From an uncultured Lachnospiraceae bacterium (lineage in GTDB: Bacteria; Bacillota; Clostridia; Lachnospirales; Lachnospiraceae), in assembly GCA_949743325.1 (NCBI GenBank), contig CATJTQ010000079.1, forward strand, positions 1 through 57,897: a stretch of DNA of 57,897 nt, given 5' to 3'. Every line of letters begins with the position of its first letter. Position 1 is the stretch's first letter. The position numbers and the translations under genes were made by a program. This document shows, one piece after another, positions 38,183 to 49,327 of this stretch. Below the pieces are notes generated by a model. It was given only the letters and a program-made list of their open reading frames with translations, was not told the DNA's origin and made no database searches.

Positions 38183-40864
38183 TCAAATATTTTCATTCTT
38201 TAACGCATCTATAGGATTTTCTTTTTTTATTTTTGCCATCGAGTACATCATTGTCACAAAGACTACAATAAATACACTTAAAACAGAAATACCTATAGCG
38301 CTCCAAGGAAGTCTAAAATCCGCTTCATATCCAGCTGAAACTGATTTATATATCAATATTGCAAAAAAAGCTGATACCGGAAGACCATACAACAAAGCCT
38401 TGGAGCCATAAAGCATACATTCAAAATTCATCATTCTGTTAAAACCTTTTCCTGCCATACCCACAGATTTTAACATTGCGAATTCACGACGTCTAAGACT
38501 TATGTTAGTTGATATAGTATTAAATACATTTGCTGCCGCAATTAATGAAATCAGAATAATAAATCCATACGCAAAAACTTGGATTATTATAATAATGTTT
38601 CTTTCTTCTTCTACCCGCTCCTCATAGTCAAAAAGCTCTTCTCTCCTAAGTCCATTATCATCTAATAATTTTTTCAAGGCATTATAACTTTTTTTGTGAT
38701 TATCTGAAAGCATATAATAATATCCTCCCTGTCTCTCCATTTCAGGACAGGTATATTCCAACATGCTATACGGATATATAATTATCAAACCTGATACTGC
38801 GCTGCTATAGTATGGAGCTTCATAAATGTTCTTGCCTGTAGATAACGTATAAGTAACGCTTGCCTCAGTCAATGGAATTTCCAAAACATCTTCTGAATTG
38901 GAATTATTAACATAGCGACTAAATTGATTACCATTTTCATCTTCTTTATAATCATACCAGTAATATCCCTCAATCTTTTTCTCAACATTGAGTTCTAACT
39001 CAGATTTATCAGAATTTAAATATTTTAATTTTACATATTTCTCTTCTTCAGAATCAAACATTATACTGCAATCAACAGCAATGCCCAGCGGTGAATCGGT
39101 ATTCATATATTCTTTCTCACTTAAATTATTATTTTCAAGCAATTTTTTAAATTCCGCATCATTAATAAAATAAACATATGAATCAACCAGCAACGCAGAA
39201 CCTTTACTTCTGTCTTCACCTAATCCCTGAATTTTCTCTATCGCTTCATCTGTCAAATAAGATTTGTCAATTGCAATCTGCAAAAAATAACTTTCTAAAA
39301 ACATAGCATCTGTAATACTATCAGTATTTTCAACTTTATTTAGAAAATCTTCTTTATCAATATTTCTAAATTCTTCATTGCTGTAAGAAAGGCTTAAATC
39401 GTAAGTTCCATTTGTAAAGACACTCTCAACTGACTCTGTTAAATAATCTGTAAATGATGCGGCCGAGACAAATAGAACAATACTCATAAACAGGCTTATA
39501 ACAGTGGCCCTATACCTTCTTCTGTTCCTCTTATAGTGTTTACTTGCCAACATACCTGGTAACCCAAATACTTTATAGACAATCTTTGATGTTTTTATTG
39601 GTTTACTTTTTATTTTAATATCAGTACTTTGTCTTATAGCGTCTATTGCAGAAACTTTCGTTGCTCTTTTAGATGGAATCCATGCCGAAATAAGAACCGT
39701 TACAACCGCCACAACACACGCAATCAAAACAGCCTCAAATGATACACTTATATGCATTATAATTGGAGTACTTAATATTGAAGCAAACTTCTCTCCTATT
39801 ATTAAAAAAGTGATCCATATTCCTCCTATTCCAACTAAAATTCCTAAGGGAATTCCAATAAAACTTACCGTCAACGCCTCAAATAAAACCATTTTCCTAA
39901 GCTGCCTTTTTGTAGCTCCGACAGAAGATAATAAACCGAATTGTTTTGTCCTCTCTGAGACAGAAATTGAAAATGCATTATAAATAAGCGAGATTGAACC
40001 TAGCATAATCAAAACTATAATTATTGCAGCAAGACGATACAGCACTGTATAAAATGATTGATAACGCGAAGTACCGGAAGCAGTGAGAAGACTGCTGTTT
40101 ATTTCACCTTCTAATTCGTATTCCTTAACAAAACTATAGACTTCCTTAGCATTATTCATTTTAAAGTACACATCATACAAGTATTCACCATCTTTATCTG
40201 CCAGTGTTATCGCTGTATATCCCGGTGCAGAATAATCTTCAAAACTTGGACGTTCATAAAATCCAACAACGGTAAACTTCCTTGTCTCACGTACAGTTAT
40301 TTCTTCATCCAATATCTCTGTAACACCATTATCTGTCACATTGTAACATGGATTATTCTGACCAAGAGAAATACCATTGATATTACGCTCGCCAAGCTCA
40401 AGAGTCAATATATCGCCAATATTATATTTAGCGCCTCCATTTTCCCATAAATGAAGGGGCAGAAGTATTTCATTATCAGATTTTGGATATCTGCCTGAAG
40501 TAATGTGTACCGGCATTACTTTTTCGAAACCAGTTTGTGCTCCTATAACGTATAAATAAGGCTTATATTCATTCTGTAATGTACTCAGCTTTGCATATCC
40601 AAGCTGTTGATTGGCAACTGAAAAATCAACCTGCTCTGAAGAATTAATATCTTCATATAATTTCTTATCAGCATTGGCCGCTTGTGCATGCCATTCACCA
40701 ACACTATAAACCGCATTTTCGTAAATATAATTTTGAAAACTTGAAATTGATGTTGTCACAGCACATATCAGCGACGCCGACAACACTATCCCTATAATAG
40801 TAACAATTGTACGTGTCTTATTTTTTCTAAGAGACTGTAATGTAACTTTATTAAAAATATTCAT
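38183..40864 (-). CDS. ABC transporter permease with two FtsX domains
   Basis: 893 aa. One N-terminal span (about 18-40), a cluster of three spans (about 284-400), a fifth near 450-472 and three C-terminal spans (about 768-880) give an 8-span layout with large external domains at 45-280 and 480-765. The cores LGSISLIYNAFSISVSERTKQ and SLIAAANVFNTISTNISLRRRE are FtsX motifs. Such permeases move lipids, peptides or toxins out, or act as peptide sensors. It overlaps the ATPase gene by 4 bases. Confidence 0.88.
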   Translation of the reverse strand: MNIFNKVTLQSLRKNKTRTIVTIIGIVLSASLICAVTTSISSFQNYIYENAVYSVGEWHAQAANADKKLYEDINSSEQVDFSVANQQLGYAKLSTLQNEYKPYLYVIGAQTGFEKVMPVHITSGRYPKSDNEILLPLHLWENGGAKYNIGDILTLELGERNINGISLGQNNPCYNVTDNGVTEILDEEITVRETRKFTVVGFYERPSFEDYSAPGYTAITLADKDGEYLYDVYFKMNNAKEVYSFVKEYELEGEINSSLLTASGTSRYQSFYTVLYRLAAIIIVLIMLGSISLIYNAFSISVSERTKQFGLLSSVGATKRQLRKMVLFEALTVSFIGIPLGILVGIGGIWITFLIIGEKFASILSTPIIMHISVSFEAVLIACVVAVVTVLISAWIPSKRATKVSAIDAIRQSTDIKIKSKPIKTSKIVYKVFGLPGMLASKHYKRNRRRYRATVISLFMSIVLFVSAASFTDYLTESVESVFTNGTYDLSLSYSNEEFRNIDKEDFLNKVENTDSITDAMFLESYFLQIAIDKSYLTDEAIEKIQGLGEDRSKGSALLVDSYVYFINDAEFKKLLENNNLSEKEYMNTDSPLGIAVDCSIMFDSEEEKYVKLKYLNSDKSELELNVEKKIEGYYWYDYKEDENGNQFSRYVNNSNSEDVLEIPLTEASVTYTLSTGKNIYEAPYYSSAVSGLIIIYPYSMLEYTCPEMERQGGYYYMLSDNHKKSYNALKKLLDDNGLRREELFDYEERVEEERNIIIIIQVFAYGFIILISLIAAANVFNTISTNISLRRREFAMLKSVGMAGKGFNRMMNFECMLYGSKALLYGLPVSAFFAILIYKSVSAGYEADFRLPWSAIGISVLSVFIVVFVTMMYSMAKIKKENPIDALKNENI

Positions 40865-41544
40865 TTGCGAATCACCTCATCTCTTATGATTTTACCATCC
40901 TCAATCGCTAAAATACGATCCGCCTGCAGAGCAATATTCTCATCATGCGTAATGATAATAAGCGTCTGATTATATTTCTGATTAGATATCTTTAACAACT
41001 CCATAATCTCCTGACTATTCTTGCTGTCAAGATTGCCTGTCGGTTCATCTGCAAGAACAACTGCCGGAGTATTCATAAGTGCTCTTCCTATTGACACTCT
41101 CTGCTGCTGTCCGCCTGAAAGCTGATTTGGCAGATGATTTTCACGTCCCACAAGCTTTAATGTATTTAAAAGTTCTTTTAAATGGTCGTCATTTACCTTA
41201 TGACCATCCATTAAAACCGGTAATGTAATATTTTCAGTAACATTCAAAACTGGTATAAGATTATAGAACTGATATATTAAACCAACCTGTCGGCGTCGAA
41301 AAATGGCGAGCTGTTCATCACTCTGTTTATAAACGTCACAATTATCCATATAAACTTTTCCCGAAGTTGGTTTATCAACACCACCCAAAATATGCAGTAA
41401 TGTAGACTTTCCTGAACCTGACGGACCAATTATAGCTATAAAATCACCTTTATTTATAGAAAATGATACATTATCAAGCGCTTTTACTTCATTTTCGCCT
41501 TTGCCGTAAGTTTTACAAAGATTTTCTACTCTCAATATTTCCAT
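40861..41544 (-). CDS. MacB/LolD-type ABC ATPase
   Basis: 227 aa. Walker A GPSGSGKST (40-48), signature LSGGQQQR, Walker B VVLADEPTGNLD and the switch His in IITHDE are intact. It is the energiser of the FtsX-type permease that follows. ATG at 41544 is chosen, with GAAGGAGA upstream; the longer frame to 41565 would start before that ribosome site. Confidence 0.94.
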   Translation of the reverse strand: MEILRVENLCKTYGKGENEVKALDNVSFSINKGDFIAIIGPSGSGKSTLLHILGGVDKPTSGKVYMDNCDVYKQSDEQLAIFRRRQVGLIYQFYNLIPVLNVTENITLPVLMDGHKVNDDHLKELLNTLKLVGRENHLPNQLSGGQQQRVSIGRALMNTPAVVLADEPTGNLDSKNSQEIMELLKISNQKYNQTLIIITHDENIALQADRILAIEDGKIIRDEVIRK

Positions 41545-41583
41545 TATTAATTCTCCTTCCAACAACTTCTATATAATTATAAC

Positions 41584-41609
41584 ATTGTGAAACATGTTCA
41601 TTTCACAAT
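41584..41609 (-). promoter_or_regulatory. Palindromic operator upstream of the ABC genes
   Basis: ATTGTGAAA and TTTCACAAT separated by 8 bases, a perfect 9-base inverted repeat. It lies just upstream of a TATAAT (minus strand) that has no good -35, the layout of an activator-dependent promoter. The adjacent response regulator is the likely binder, by inference. Confidence 0.6.
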
Positions 41610-41689
41610 ACTCAAATGTTATTTTATAATATACTCAATGAAGATGACAACGCAGTGACTATACTATAACAATATTGTCACTTTAAAAT

Positions 41690-41724
41690 TTTTAAAGAGA
41701 AAAAGAACTGTCATCAAACAGTTC
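41690..41724 (-). terminator. Terminator spanning the kinase stop codon
   Basis: Minus strand GAACTGT-TTGATG-ACAGTTC followed by TTTTTCTCTTT. The loop contains the TGA stop of the kinase gene, so transcription ends almost at the end of translation. Confidence 0.85.
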
Positions 41725-42715
41725 CTTTATAAAAACGTATTGTAAATTTCGCGCCTTGCTGAGCGTTATTCTCTGCTTTAACAGTACCATTCTGACCTGT
41801 AATAATCATTCTTGATAACGCAAGTCCTATTCCAAAACTTGTATCAGAAGAATTTTTTCCTTTATAAAAACGTTCAAAAATATAAGGTAAATCTTCTTTC
41901 ATAATTCCCTTCCCATTATCTTCAATTATAATTTCCGTAAATAAAAAATTGTCACCAGCACTTATTGTTATTGTGCCGCCATTCGGAGTATGTTCCATAC
42001 AATTTTTTACGATATTTAATATTGCTTCACAGGTCCAGGAAACATCTATTGTAATATCACCATCCGCATGTAATATCAAATTTTGATTGCGCAGTTCCAT
42101 AGCTACCAATAACGGAGCCGTTGCCAAATCAATAAGTCTATCTGCTGAAATATTTTCCTTTTTAAATACTATCGTTCCCGCATCTAATTTTGACATTTTC
42201 AACAATGTTGTTATAAGCCAGTCAATACGTGATAAAAGTGAATACAATTCCTGTATTAACGTCTGATGCTTCTCATTTGATATATCTTTATCTGAAAGAA
42301 GTGTCAGAAGAAGATTTATAGATGTTAGCGGAGTTCTAATCTGATGAGATATATCAGCAATAGAATCAGCAAGATATACTTTATCATCTATAAGCTTTTT
42401 CTTCTGCTCCCGCAAACGAACTGTCATCTTATAAATTTCACTCTGCAAAATTGCAAGTTCTCCTTCAGAATATTTTTCAAGTGAAATATTTTCTTCATCA
42501 TGTAAAATACGATTTATATCCATTGACAATTCTGCTATTCGCTTATATCGCCTGTAAGTGATCAAAAAATTTAACACTAAAAATAATATACATAATAGTA
42601 ATGTAAATGCCCCAAAATCTTTGTCCCAAACCCAACTGACAAATACAGCAGGCACTGAAATAACAATAAATATTAATAATGAATGAAAAACTTCTGGATT
42701 TCTTAATAATTTCAT
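41714..42715 (-). CDS. Intramembrane-sensing histidine kinase
   Basis: 333 aa. Two close N-terminal spans (about 11-30 and 35-53) with only a few residues between them, no external sensor, then the H-box ADISHQIRTPL with His124, the N-box IVKNCMEHT and G boxes DNGKGI and SFGIGLAL. This is the layout of BceS-like kinases that read stress through an ABC transporter, here the neighbouring FtsX-type permease. Start overlaps the regulator stop (TAATG). Confidence 0.92.
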   Translation of the reverse strand: MKLLRNPEVFHSLLIFIVISVPAVFVSWVWDKDFGAFTLLLCILFLVLNFLITYRRYKRIAELSMDINRILHDEENISLEKYSEGELAILQSEIYKMTVRLREQKKKLIDDKVYLADSIADISHQIRTPLTSINLLLTLLSDKDISNEKHQTLIQELYSLLSRIDWLITTLLKMSKLDAGTIVFKKENISADRLIDLATAPLLVAMELRNQNLILHADGDITIDVSWTCEAILNIVKNCMEHTPNGGTITISAGDNFLFTEIIIEDNGKGIMKEDLPYIFERFYKGKNSSDTSFGIGLALSRMIITGQNGTVKAENNAQQGAKFTIRFYKGTV

Positions 42716-43386
42716 TACACATCCACCTTATACCCAAGTCCGCGGACTGTTTTAATAACTTTTGGATTCTGAGGATTATCCTCAATCTTCTCTCTCAGCC
42801 TCTTAATATAAACAGTCAATGTGTTATCATTGACAAATTCTCCTGCTATGTTCCATATAGCTTCCAAAAGCTGAGATCTTGTAAGCACTGCTCCTCTGTT
42901 ATTTACGAATACTAAAAGAAGCCTATATTCAAGAGCTGACAAAAATAAATCTTCTCCATTTTTAACTGCAGTACCTTTAACTGTATCTACAAGAACATCT
43001 CCTAATTGTACTGCTGTACTGGTATTTCCTGTCAGTCTCAGAACATTTTTTATCCGTGATACAAGTTCTCGAGGACGAAATGGTTTTGCGATATAATCAT
43101 CTGCTCCAAGATTAAAACCTGTTACAGTACTGTATTCATCTCCTGACGCCGTTAAAAAGATAACAGGAATATTATAATCCGCTTTGATTGCTGAACATAC
43201 AGCAAATCCATTACCATCAGACAATGATATATCAAGCAGTACCAAATCAAATTTTTCATCATCAATTAGAGTCAGGGCACTCTTCTGACCTGAAGCATTT
43301 TTTACTAAAAAACCTTCTGTATTCAAGAACTCTGTTAAATTAACTACAATACTTTTGTCATCTTCAATCAATAATATTTTTGTCAT
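42715..43386 (-). CDS. OmpR-family response regulator
   Basis: 223 aa. Receiver domain with Asp52 in LVLLDISLSDG, the conserved Lys in DDYIAKPF, and a C-terminal winged helix (LEAIWNIAGEFVNDNTLTVYIKRLREKIE). It pairs with the following kinase and probably controls the ABC genes through the palindrome at 41584-41609. Confidence 0.94.
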   Translation of the reverse strand: MTKILLIEDDKSIVVNLTEFLNTEGFLVKNASGQKSALTLIDDEKFDLVLLDISLSDGNGFAVCSAIKADYNIPVIFLTASGDEYSTVTGFNLGADDYIAKPFRPRELVSRIKNVLRLTGNTSTAVQLGDVLVDTVKGTAVKNGEDLFLSALEYRLLLVFVNNRGAVLTRSQLLEAIWNIAGEFVNDNTLTVYIKRLREKIEDNPQNPKVIKTVRGLGYKVDV

Positions 43387-43453
43387 ATAAGTTTCTCCCG
43401 TATTAATTTTTGGGCAATAAGTCCAATATCTAAGAGTCAGACGTTCTTAATAA

Positions 43454-43482
43454 AATATAAATTAATTTATACTGCAAGTCAA
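43454..43482 (-). promoter_or_regulatory. Promoter of the two-component genes
   Basis: Minus strand TTGACT, 17-base spacer, TATATT, about 70 bases before the regulator ATG. Confidence 0.6.
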
Positions 43483-43560
43483 CATAACTACGCAATAATT
43501 TTCTTAATCATGTGAAAACTTATATAATACTTTATTCTTGTATTCTAAAAAAATTTTTAT

Positions 43561-43607
43561 TTACAATTTTATCTTATTTTTGTATAATACATTATCATGT
43601 CTATAAT
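43561..43607 (+). promoter_or_regulatory. Promoter region of the dCache chemoreceptor
   Basis: Two overlapping candidates: TTACAA-16-TATAAT (43561-43588) and TTGTAT-16-TATAAT (43580-43607). No flagellar sigma-28 type site was seen. Confidence 0.5.
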
Positions 43608-43645
43608 ATAATACTAAAGGTAAAAATAGTAGGAGGTAAACAAAA

Positions 43646-45598
43646 TTGAAATCTATTAAAACTAAAATTCTGACCAGTATGCTTTCTGTTGTTTTACTTG
43701 GTTCAGTGCTAATCGGCGTTATAAGCGCCTTAATGAACGCTAAAGGTATTGATTCTCAACTAGAATCTACTATAGGTCCATCTACACATATAGCAGCTCA
43801 TGCTATTGGATGGAAACTGGAAAATTATTGGACCCCTCTTAAAGAAGCCGCTGCGTTGGATGTATTTCGCAATTCAACACCAACAGACGAAACCTTAGGT
43901 CAAATAACTGCTGACATTGCATCCAGAAATGGTTTTATTTATGTCGGAAAGATGGATATATCAGGAACAGCCTCTACCGGAGAAAATTATGGGGATAAAG
44001 ACTATTTTCAAAAGTGTAAGGAATCTATGAAACCATACATATCTGATATAATGAATGACGGAAGTCAAATGGTATTTTTATTAGAAGTACCAATTATAAA
44101 AGACGATAAGTTTAATGGTCTTGTATATGGAGCTATTAATGCCGATTTCCTTACTGAAATAGTAACTGATTTAAAAATGGGAAATGATGGCGTGGCATAT
44201 ATTTTAGATTCACATGGAAATGTTATTGGACACCCTGACCGTTCATTTGTAGAAGACGGTTCAAACATGATAGAATTGGCTAAAAATGATGAGAGCGTAT
44301 CCGATATTGCTGAAGTTCATCAACATATGCTGAACAACGAGTCCGGATTTGGTAAATATCAATATAACGGTGACAACAAACTTCTTGGATATGCACCTAT
44401 CGAAGGAATAGAAAACTGGAGTTTAGGAATTGAAGTCAGCCAGCATGAATTTAAATCATCTTTAGACAGAAGTATATTGATGACTATTATTGTAGTTATA
44501 GCTGTTATAATTGTATCATTTATAATTACTGTAATATTGGCACGCTCTATTTCAAAACCTATCAGATCATGTGTAGCACGCCTAGAACAATTGTCAAATG
44601 GGGATTTACAATCAATAATCCCTCATTTCAAGTCAAAAGATGAGACAGCAAGTCTTACTCAATGTCTAGAAGTTACAATAAACAGGCTTAGATATATTGT
44701 TGATGATGTTTCCAATAATCTTGGTAAAATGGCTAATGGTAATTTTCAAGAGCCCCCAGCAAACACTTATTATGGAGATTTTATAGCAATTGAAACATCT
44801 ATGAAATCTATATTTAAATCACTCAATAACACTCTGTCTGATATAAGCCAATCTGTACATCTTGTAAATTCAAGCGCGGAACAGGTTGCAACCGGATCCC
44901 AGCAATTGAGCCAAGGAGCTACTGAACAGGCTGCGTCCATTGAAGAATTAGCTGCAACTATAAATGATATATCTTCACATGTACAATCTAATGCGTCAAC
45001 AGCGCAGACCGCTAATAATAACGCACATCAGGCGGGAAGCGATATGAAGCAGAGCAATGAGAAAATGAACGAATTAATAAATGCTATACATGAAATTAAC
45101 TCTACTTCTGATAAAATAAGTGTAATTATCAAAACAATTGAAGATATCGCTTTCCAAACTAATATTTTAGCATTAAATGCCGCAGTAGAAGCATCACATG
45201 CCGGAGAAGCCGGTAAGGGATTTGCTGTAGTTGCAGATGAAGTGCGCGAACTTGCTTCAAAGTCATCTGAGGCATCGCAAACTACAATAACACTTATTGA
45301 AGAATCTATTACAGCAGTACACAAAGGAAAAAAACTCGCAGATGAAACAGCTCAATCATTATTATCAACTGTAGAAGAAGTTAATAATGTTATAGGTATG
45401 TTGGAACAAATTTCTGTATCATCACAAGATCAGTCAGAATCAATACAACAAATCAGCTTAGCAGTAGAACAAATTTCTCAAGTTGTACAAATGACATCTG
45501 CTACATCAGAGGAAAGCGCCGCAACAGCAGCTGAATTATCAAACCAAGCTCAAATAATGGATGAGTCAGTTAGTAAATTCCATTTAATGAGAAGCTAA
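43646..45598 (+). CDS. Methyl-accepting chemotaxis protein with Cache-type sensor
   Basis: 650 aa. First span about 8-28, an external dCache-like sensor (about 35-275, including [24 protein letters not shown] and [13 protein letters not shown]), second span about 279-300, HAMP, then the signalling domain with tip [20 protein letters not shown]. dCache domains bind small ligands such as amino acids. It starts with TTG at 43646 after AGGAGGT. No che genes are close. Confidence 0.93.
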   Translation: MKSIKTKILTSMLSVVLLGSVLIGVISALMNAKGIDSQLESTIGPSTHIAAHAIGWKLENYWTPLKEAAALDVFRNSTPTDETLGQITADIASRNGFIYVGKMDISGTASTGENYGDKDYFQKCKESMKPYISDIMNDGSQMVFLLEVPIIKDDKFNGLVYGAINADFLTEIVTDLKMGNDGVAYILDSHGNVIGHPDRSFVEDGSNMIELAKNDESVSDIAEVHQHMLNNESGFGKYQYNGDNKLLGYAPIEGIENWSLGIEVSQHEFKSSLDRSILMTIIVVIAVIIVSFIITVILARSISKPIRSCVARLEQLSNGDLQSIIPHFKSKDETASLTQCLEVTINRLRYIVDDVSNNLGKMANGNFQEPPANTYYGDFIAIETSMKSIFKSLNNTLSDISQSVHLVNSSAEQVATGSQQLSQGATEQAASIEELAATINDISSHVQSNASTAQTANNNAHQAGSDMKQSNEKMNELINAIHEINSTSDKISVIIKTIEDIAFQTNILALNAAVEASHAGEAGKGFAVVADEVRELASKSSEASQTTITLIEESITAVHKGKKLADETAQSLLSTVEEVNNVIGMLEQISVSSQDQSESIQQISLAVEQISQVVQMTSATSEESAATAAELSNQAQIMDESVSKFHLMRS

Positions 45599-45658
45599 AC
45601 AATAACTTTAATTACGTTTTACTTTTGAATGTTGCAATTATATATATTATTCACATAG

Positions 45659-45717
45659 AAAAGAAGCTCATGGAAATCAATATATTTATCAATTGATTTT
45701 CCCATGAGCTTCTTTAT
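45659..45717 (+). terminator. Strong convergent terminator
   Basis: AAAGAAGCTCATGG plus AAATCAAT pair with ATTGATTT plus CCATGAGCTTCTTT, followed by A/T-rich tails on both strands. It can serve both converging receptor genes. Confidence 0.85.
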
Positions 45718-45820
45718 TTACTAATAACATCACACATCAGAATACAATATATTTGACACTCAATGTATGAGAAAAAAGTCTATCGCTTCATCCATGCTAA
45801 ACACCTGAGGCAATATAAGT

Positions 45821-47506
45821 TTATCCTCTTCTGCGAAGTTTAAATTTATGAACAGAAACCTTTAATTCCTCTGCCTGATTTTTCAGCTCTATCGCTGAAG
45901 CTGCTGTTCTCTCTGCAGTGGAAGCATTTGTCTGCACAACCTCAGCAATCTGATCCATTCCCAATGATAACTGTTCAATAGACTGTACCTGCTGATTTGC
46001 AGAATCTGCAATACGTTCTACCATTTCTGCTGTCTTTTTAGTTGTCTCAACAGCTTCTGAAAGAGTATCTGTTGCATCTGCTGACAACACTGAGCCATGC
46101 TCAACAAGTTTAATTGAATTCTCAATAAGTTCAGTAATATCTTTCGCTGAATCTGCACTTTTATTTGCCAAAGTCTGAACTTCATTAGCTACAACTGCAA
46201 AACCTTTGCCTGCTTCACCTGCACGCGCTGCCTCAACAGAAGCATTTAACGCTAATATATTTGTCTGAAAAGATATATCCTCAATTGTTCTAATGATTCC
46301 TCCAATTTGACTGGAAGCATCAGATATTGATTGTATAGCAGAAGTCAATTCTCCCATTTTCTGATCGCATATACTTAGCTGCATTGCTGCATCAGAGGAA
46401 TACTTTTTAGCATTATCCGCATCCTTAGATGTATAAGATACCTGCTCTGATATCTCATGAATTCCTGCAGTCAACTGTTGAACTGCTGCTGACTGTTTCA
46501 CTGCGCCATCTGATAAAACCTGTGCTCCGCTTGCCATATTATTTGATTCTTCTGATACTTGTTCCGCAGATACATTGATATTCATCAAGGCATTATTAAG
46601 CGCATCCAATATCTGCCTCATTGCATTCTGGATAGGCATAAACTCGCCTCTATAGTCACTTCCTATAGTAATATTCATATTACCCTCAGCCATCTCTGCC
46701 AATTTAAAATCAATATCATCTATATATTTCTTTAACTCTCTCTTAGTCTCATGGATAGATTCTACCAACATTCCAATTTCAGATGTATCGGACTTTAATG
46801 GAAAGTCCATTGAAAGATTACCCTGAGATATTTCACCCATCTGATTTTTAACTGAAATTACAGGACGCAAAACTCTCCATCTGATAGTTATCATATTGAA
46901 AAGCTGCATAAAACCTACTATAATTACAGCTATAATTATCCTCACTTCTATCTCATCAGATTTATTAACTAACTCACTTACTTCTTGTGACGTTCTTTCA
47001 TTAAGAATATCAAGAAATTCCTCTTTATAAGAGTTAATTTTGGCAATTTCAGAACTGTACTGACTGCCATACACATAATCAATCGCTTTCTCAGTCTCGC
47101 CATTCTGTACTTCTCTCATTGCCTCCTCCTCAAGAGGAACAAGTTTATTAGAGATAGATGACATATCATCAATCATCGTCTGCTCTTCTGAAGTTATACC
47201 AATCTCCTGCATTGCAGCAACGCCTTGATCACGGTTTTTTAAATTATTAACTTCATTCCAATAATTATCAAAATGTTTCTGATCGCCTGTTGCCGCAAAC
47301 GCACGCACCTCATTAGTCAAATATGAAGACCCATTCATAAAGCGATTCGCATTATATGTAAGCTGATATCTTTCCTCATTTGCTTTATTTACCTGATTAC
47401 TGACTCTGCTGAAAGATAATATAGAAAACACCATAAATAACAATGCAACAATTGATACGCCGTTTAATATAAATGTCAATATAGATTGATTAATTGCCTT
47501 TTTCAT
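45821..47506 (-). CDS. Methyl-accepting chemotaxis protein with four-helix sensor
   Basis: 561 aa. First span about 10-32, an all-helical external domain of about 150 residues (four-helix-bundle type), second span near 188-210, HAMP, and a signalling domain with tip [22 protein letters not shown]. Ligand unknown. It follows the NSS transporter gene by 15 bases on the same strand, so transporter and receptor may be co-expressed. Confidence 0.92.
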   Translation of the reverse strand: MKKAINQSILTFILNGVSIVALLFMVFSILSFSRVSNQVNKANEERYQLTYNANRFMNGSSYLTNEVRAFAATGDQKHFDNYWNEVNNLKNRDQGVAAMQEIGITSEEQTMIDDMSSISNKLVPLEEEAMREVQNGETEKAIDYVYGSQYSSEIAKINSYKEEFLDILNERTSQEVSELVNKSDEIEVRIIIAVIIVGFMQLFNMITIRWRVLRPVISVKNQMGEISQGNLSMDFPLKSDTSEIGMLVESIHETKRELKKYIDDIDFKLAEMAEGNMNITIGSDYRGEFMPIQNAMRQILDALNNALMNINVSAEQVSEESNNMASGAQVLSDGAVKQSAAVQQLTAGIHEISEQVSYTSKDADNAKKYSSDAAMQLSICDQKMGELTSAIQSISDASSQIGGIIRTIEDISFQTNILALNASVEAARAGEAGKGFAVVANEVQTLANKSADSAKDITELIENSIKLVEHGSVLSADATDTLSEAVETTKKTAEMVERIADSANQQVQSIEQLSLGMDQIAEVVQTNASTAERTAASAIELKNQAEELKVSVHKFKLRRRG

Positions 47507-47521
47507 TTGAACACTCCTTTT

Positions 47522-48889
47522 TTACATAAACTTAGCTATATATCCCTGAACAAAAATAAATAAAACAATCAATGGCAATATGTATGATACATATACACGC
47601 ATCCATTTTGGGAATTTAACACCACTTCCGGTATCAGCTTCCTTAAGAAAATTATTCCATCCCCATCCATACTTACTTGTACAGAAAAGTAAATATACAA
47701 GGCTGCCCAACGGAAGAAGATTATTGCTTACAATAAAATCTTCTAAATCAAGTACATTAGTACCATCACCAAACGGAGTAAAACCACTCCACAGATTAAA
47801 TCCCAACACACAAGGCATTGATAAAACAATAATAGCAATTATATTGCCTATAACCGCCTTCTTCCTGCTGCATCCTGTTAAATCTATAGCAAAGGAAATT
47901 ATATTCTCAAATACTGCTATTATTGTAGATACCGCTGCAAAAAGCATAAAAAGGAAAAACAGAGTTCCCCAAATTCTGCCGCCGCTCATTGCATTAAATA
48001 CATTTGGAAGTGTAATAAATATTAAACTTGGTCCCTCTCCAGGGTCCACACCATATGCAAAACATGATGGAAATATAATAAGTCCGGCAATTAACGCCAC
48101 AAATGTATCTAATGATGTAACACAAATAGCCTCCCCTGTCAACGAACGTTCTTTTCCAATATAACTACCAAAAATCGCAATAGCTCCGATACCAAGACTT
48201 AATGTAAAAAATGCCTGCCCCATTGCAGCAAAAATAGTCTCAAACAAACCATTTTCTACTAATTTCCCAAAATCAGGGTACAAATAGAACTTTAGACCTT
48301 TATCAGCATTAGGAAGTGTAAATGATCTAATTGCAAGAATCAGCATCAATGCCAGAAGCATAAGCATCATTATTTTAGTAATTCGCTCGACACCTTTTTG
48401 TAAACCAAGACCGCATACTAAGAAACACGCGACAACAACAATAATCATAAACAGAGCCATCATAGACGGCTGGCTTAACATCTCACCAAATACATTATTA
48501 ACCCCTTCGGTATCTAACCCCTCAAAACCGCCTGTAAGCATTTTAACAAAATATTGCAGCATCCATCCGCCAATTGTTGTATAGAACATCATCAGCAAAT
48601 AATTCCCTGCCATGCCAAAATATTTGTACAAATGCCATTTTTTGCCTTTCTCTTCCAACTTATCAAAAGAAAGCGCAACACTTGTTCTGCTTGCACGACC
48701 AACAGAAAATTCCATAACCATAATCGGAAGTCCCAGTATTATAAGGAACAGCAGATAAATAAGGACAAACGCTGCACCGCCGTATTTTCCGACAATATAT
48801 GGAAATCTCCACACATTCCCCAAGCCAATTGCACATCCCGCTGATATAAGGATAAACCCCAGCCTTGAAGAAAACTTCTCTCTCTTCAT
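47522..48889 (-). CDS. Sodium-dependent NSS-family transporter
   Basis: 455 aa, about 11-12 spans. The N-terminus SRLGFILISAGCAIGLGNVWRFPYI is the sodium and substrate-binding helix 1 of the neurotransmitter:sodium symporter family. Prokaryotic members import amino acids such as tryptophan, tyrosine or leucine; the substrate cannot be assigned. Start chosen at 48889, after GGAGGG; the longer frame to 49042 adds residues not seen in the family. Confidence 0.93.
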   Translation of the reverse strand: MKREKFSSRLGFILISAGCAIGLGNVWRFPYIVGKYGGAAFVLIYLLFLIILGLPIMVMEFSVGRASRTSVALSFDKLEEKGKKWHLYKYFGMAGNYLLMMFYTTIGGWMLQYFVKMLTGGFEGLDTEGVNNVFGEMLSQPSMMALFMIIVVVACFLVCGLGLQKGVERITKIMMLMLLALMLILAIRSFTLPNADKGLKFYLYPDFGKLVENGLFETIFAAMGQAFFTLSLGIGAIAIFGSYIGKERSLTGEAICVTSLDTFVALIAGLIIFPSCFAYGVDPGEGPSLIFITLPNVFNAMSGGRIWGTLFFLFMLFAAVSTIIAVFENIISFAIDLTGCSRKKAVIGNIIAIIVLSMPCVLGFNLWSGFTPFGDGTNVLDLEDFIVSNNLLPLGSLVYLLFCTSKYGWGWNNFLKEADTGSGVKFPKWMRVYVSYILPLIVLFIFVQGYIAKFM

Positions 48890-49245
48890 TATCCATAACC
48901 CTCCTGTTATATTATGAAACCACCTTCCCAATCCAACTGTAATTACATTTTCATTACAACCCGGACTCAAAAAAACAAATACCACTATTAAATAAATATA
49001 TGAAAATATTATTATTGTAAACCTTAGGGTATTTGCACGCATAAGGCATATGCTCTCAAGAAAACAATTGCACCTAATTAACTTATTTCATGAGATTAAA
49101 AATTAAGCATTGTAACAATAAATGCAAAATTAAATTATAATCAATATTCTAACATAACTTATTGCCTGTTACAACTTTTATTTATATATAAATACATATT
49201 CTTTAATAAAATATTAATTTTCTTCACAAATCATTATAAAAATAC
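48890..49245. other. AT-rich upstream region of the NSS gene
   Basis: A possible minus-strand promoter (TTTACA-17-TATTTA, around 48990-49020) is the only signal noticed. No gene or riboswitch was recognised. Confidence 0.35.
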
Positions 49246-49296
49246 ATAAAAAACCATCTGCAGCTGATACGAGTACTTTTCAAACTACAGATGGCT
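49246..49296 (-). terminator. Terminator of the Cys/His repeat gene
   Basis: Minus strand CCATCTGTAG pairs with CTGCAGATGG around a 21-base loop and is followed by TTTTTTATG. Confidence 0.8.
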
Positions 49297-49327
49297 ATTT
49301 TAACACAATAATTTAATATTTAATAAG

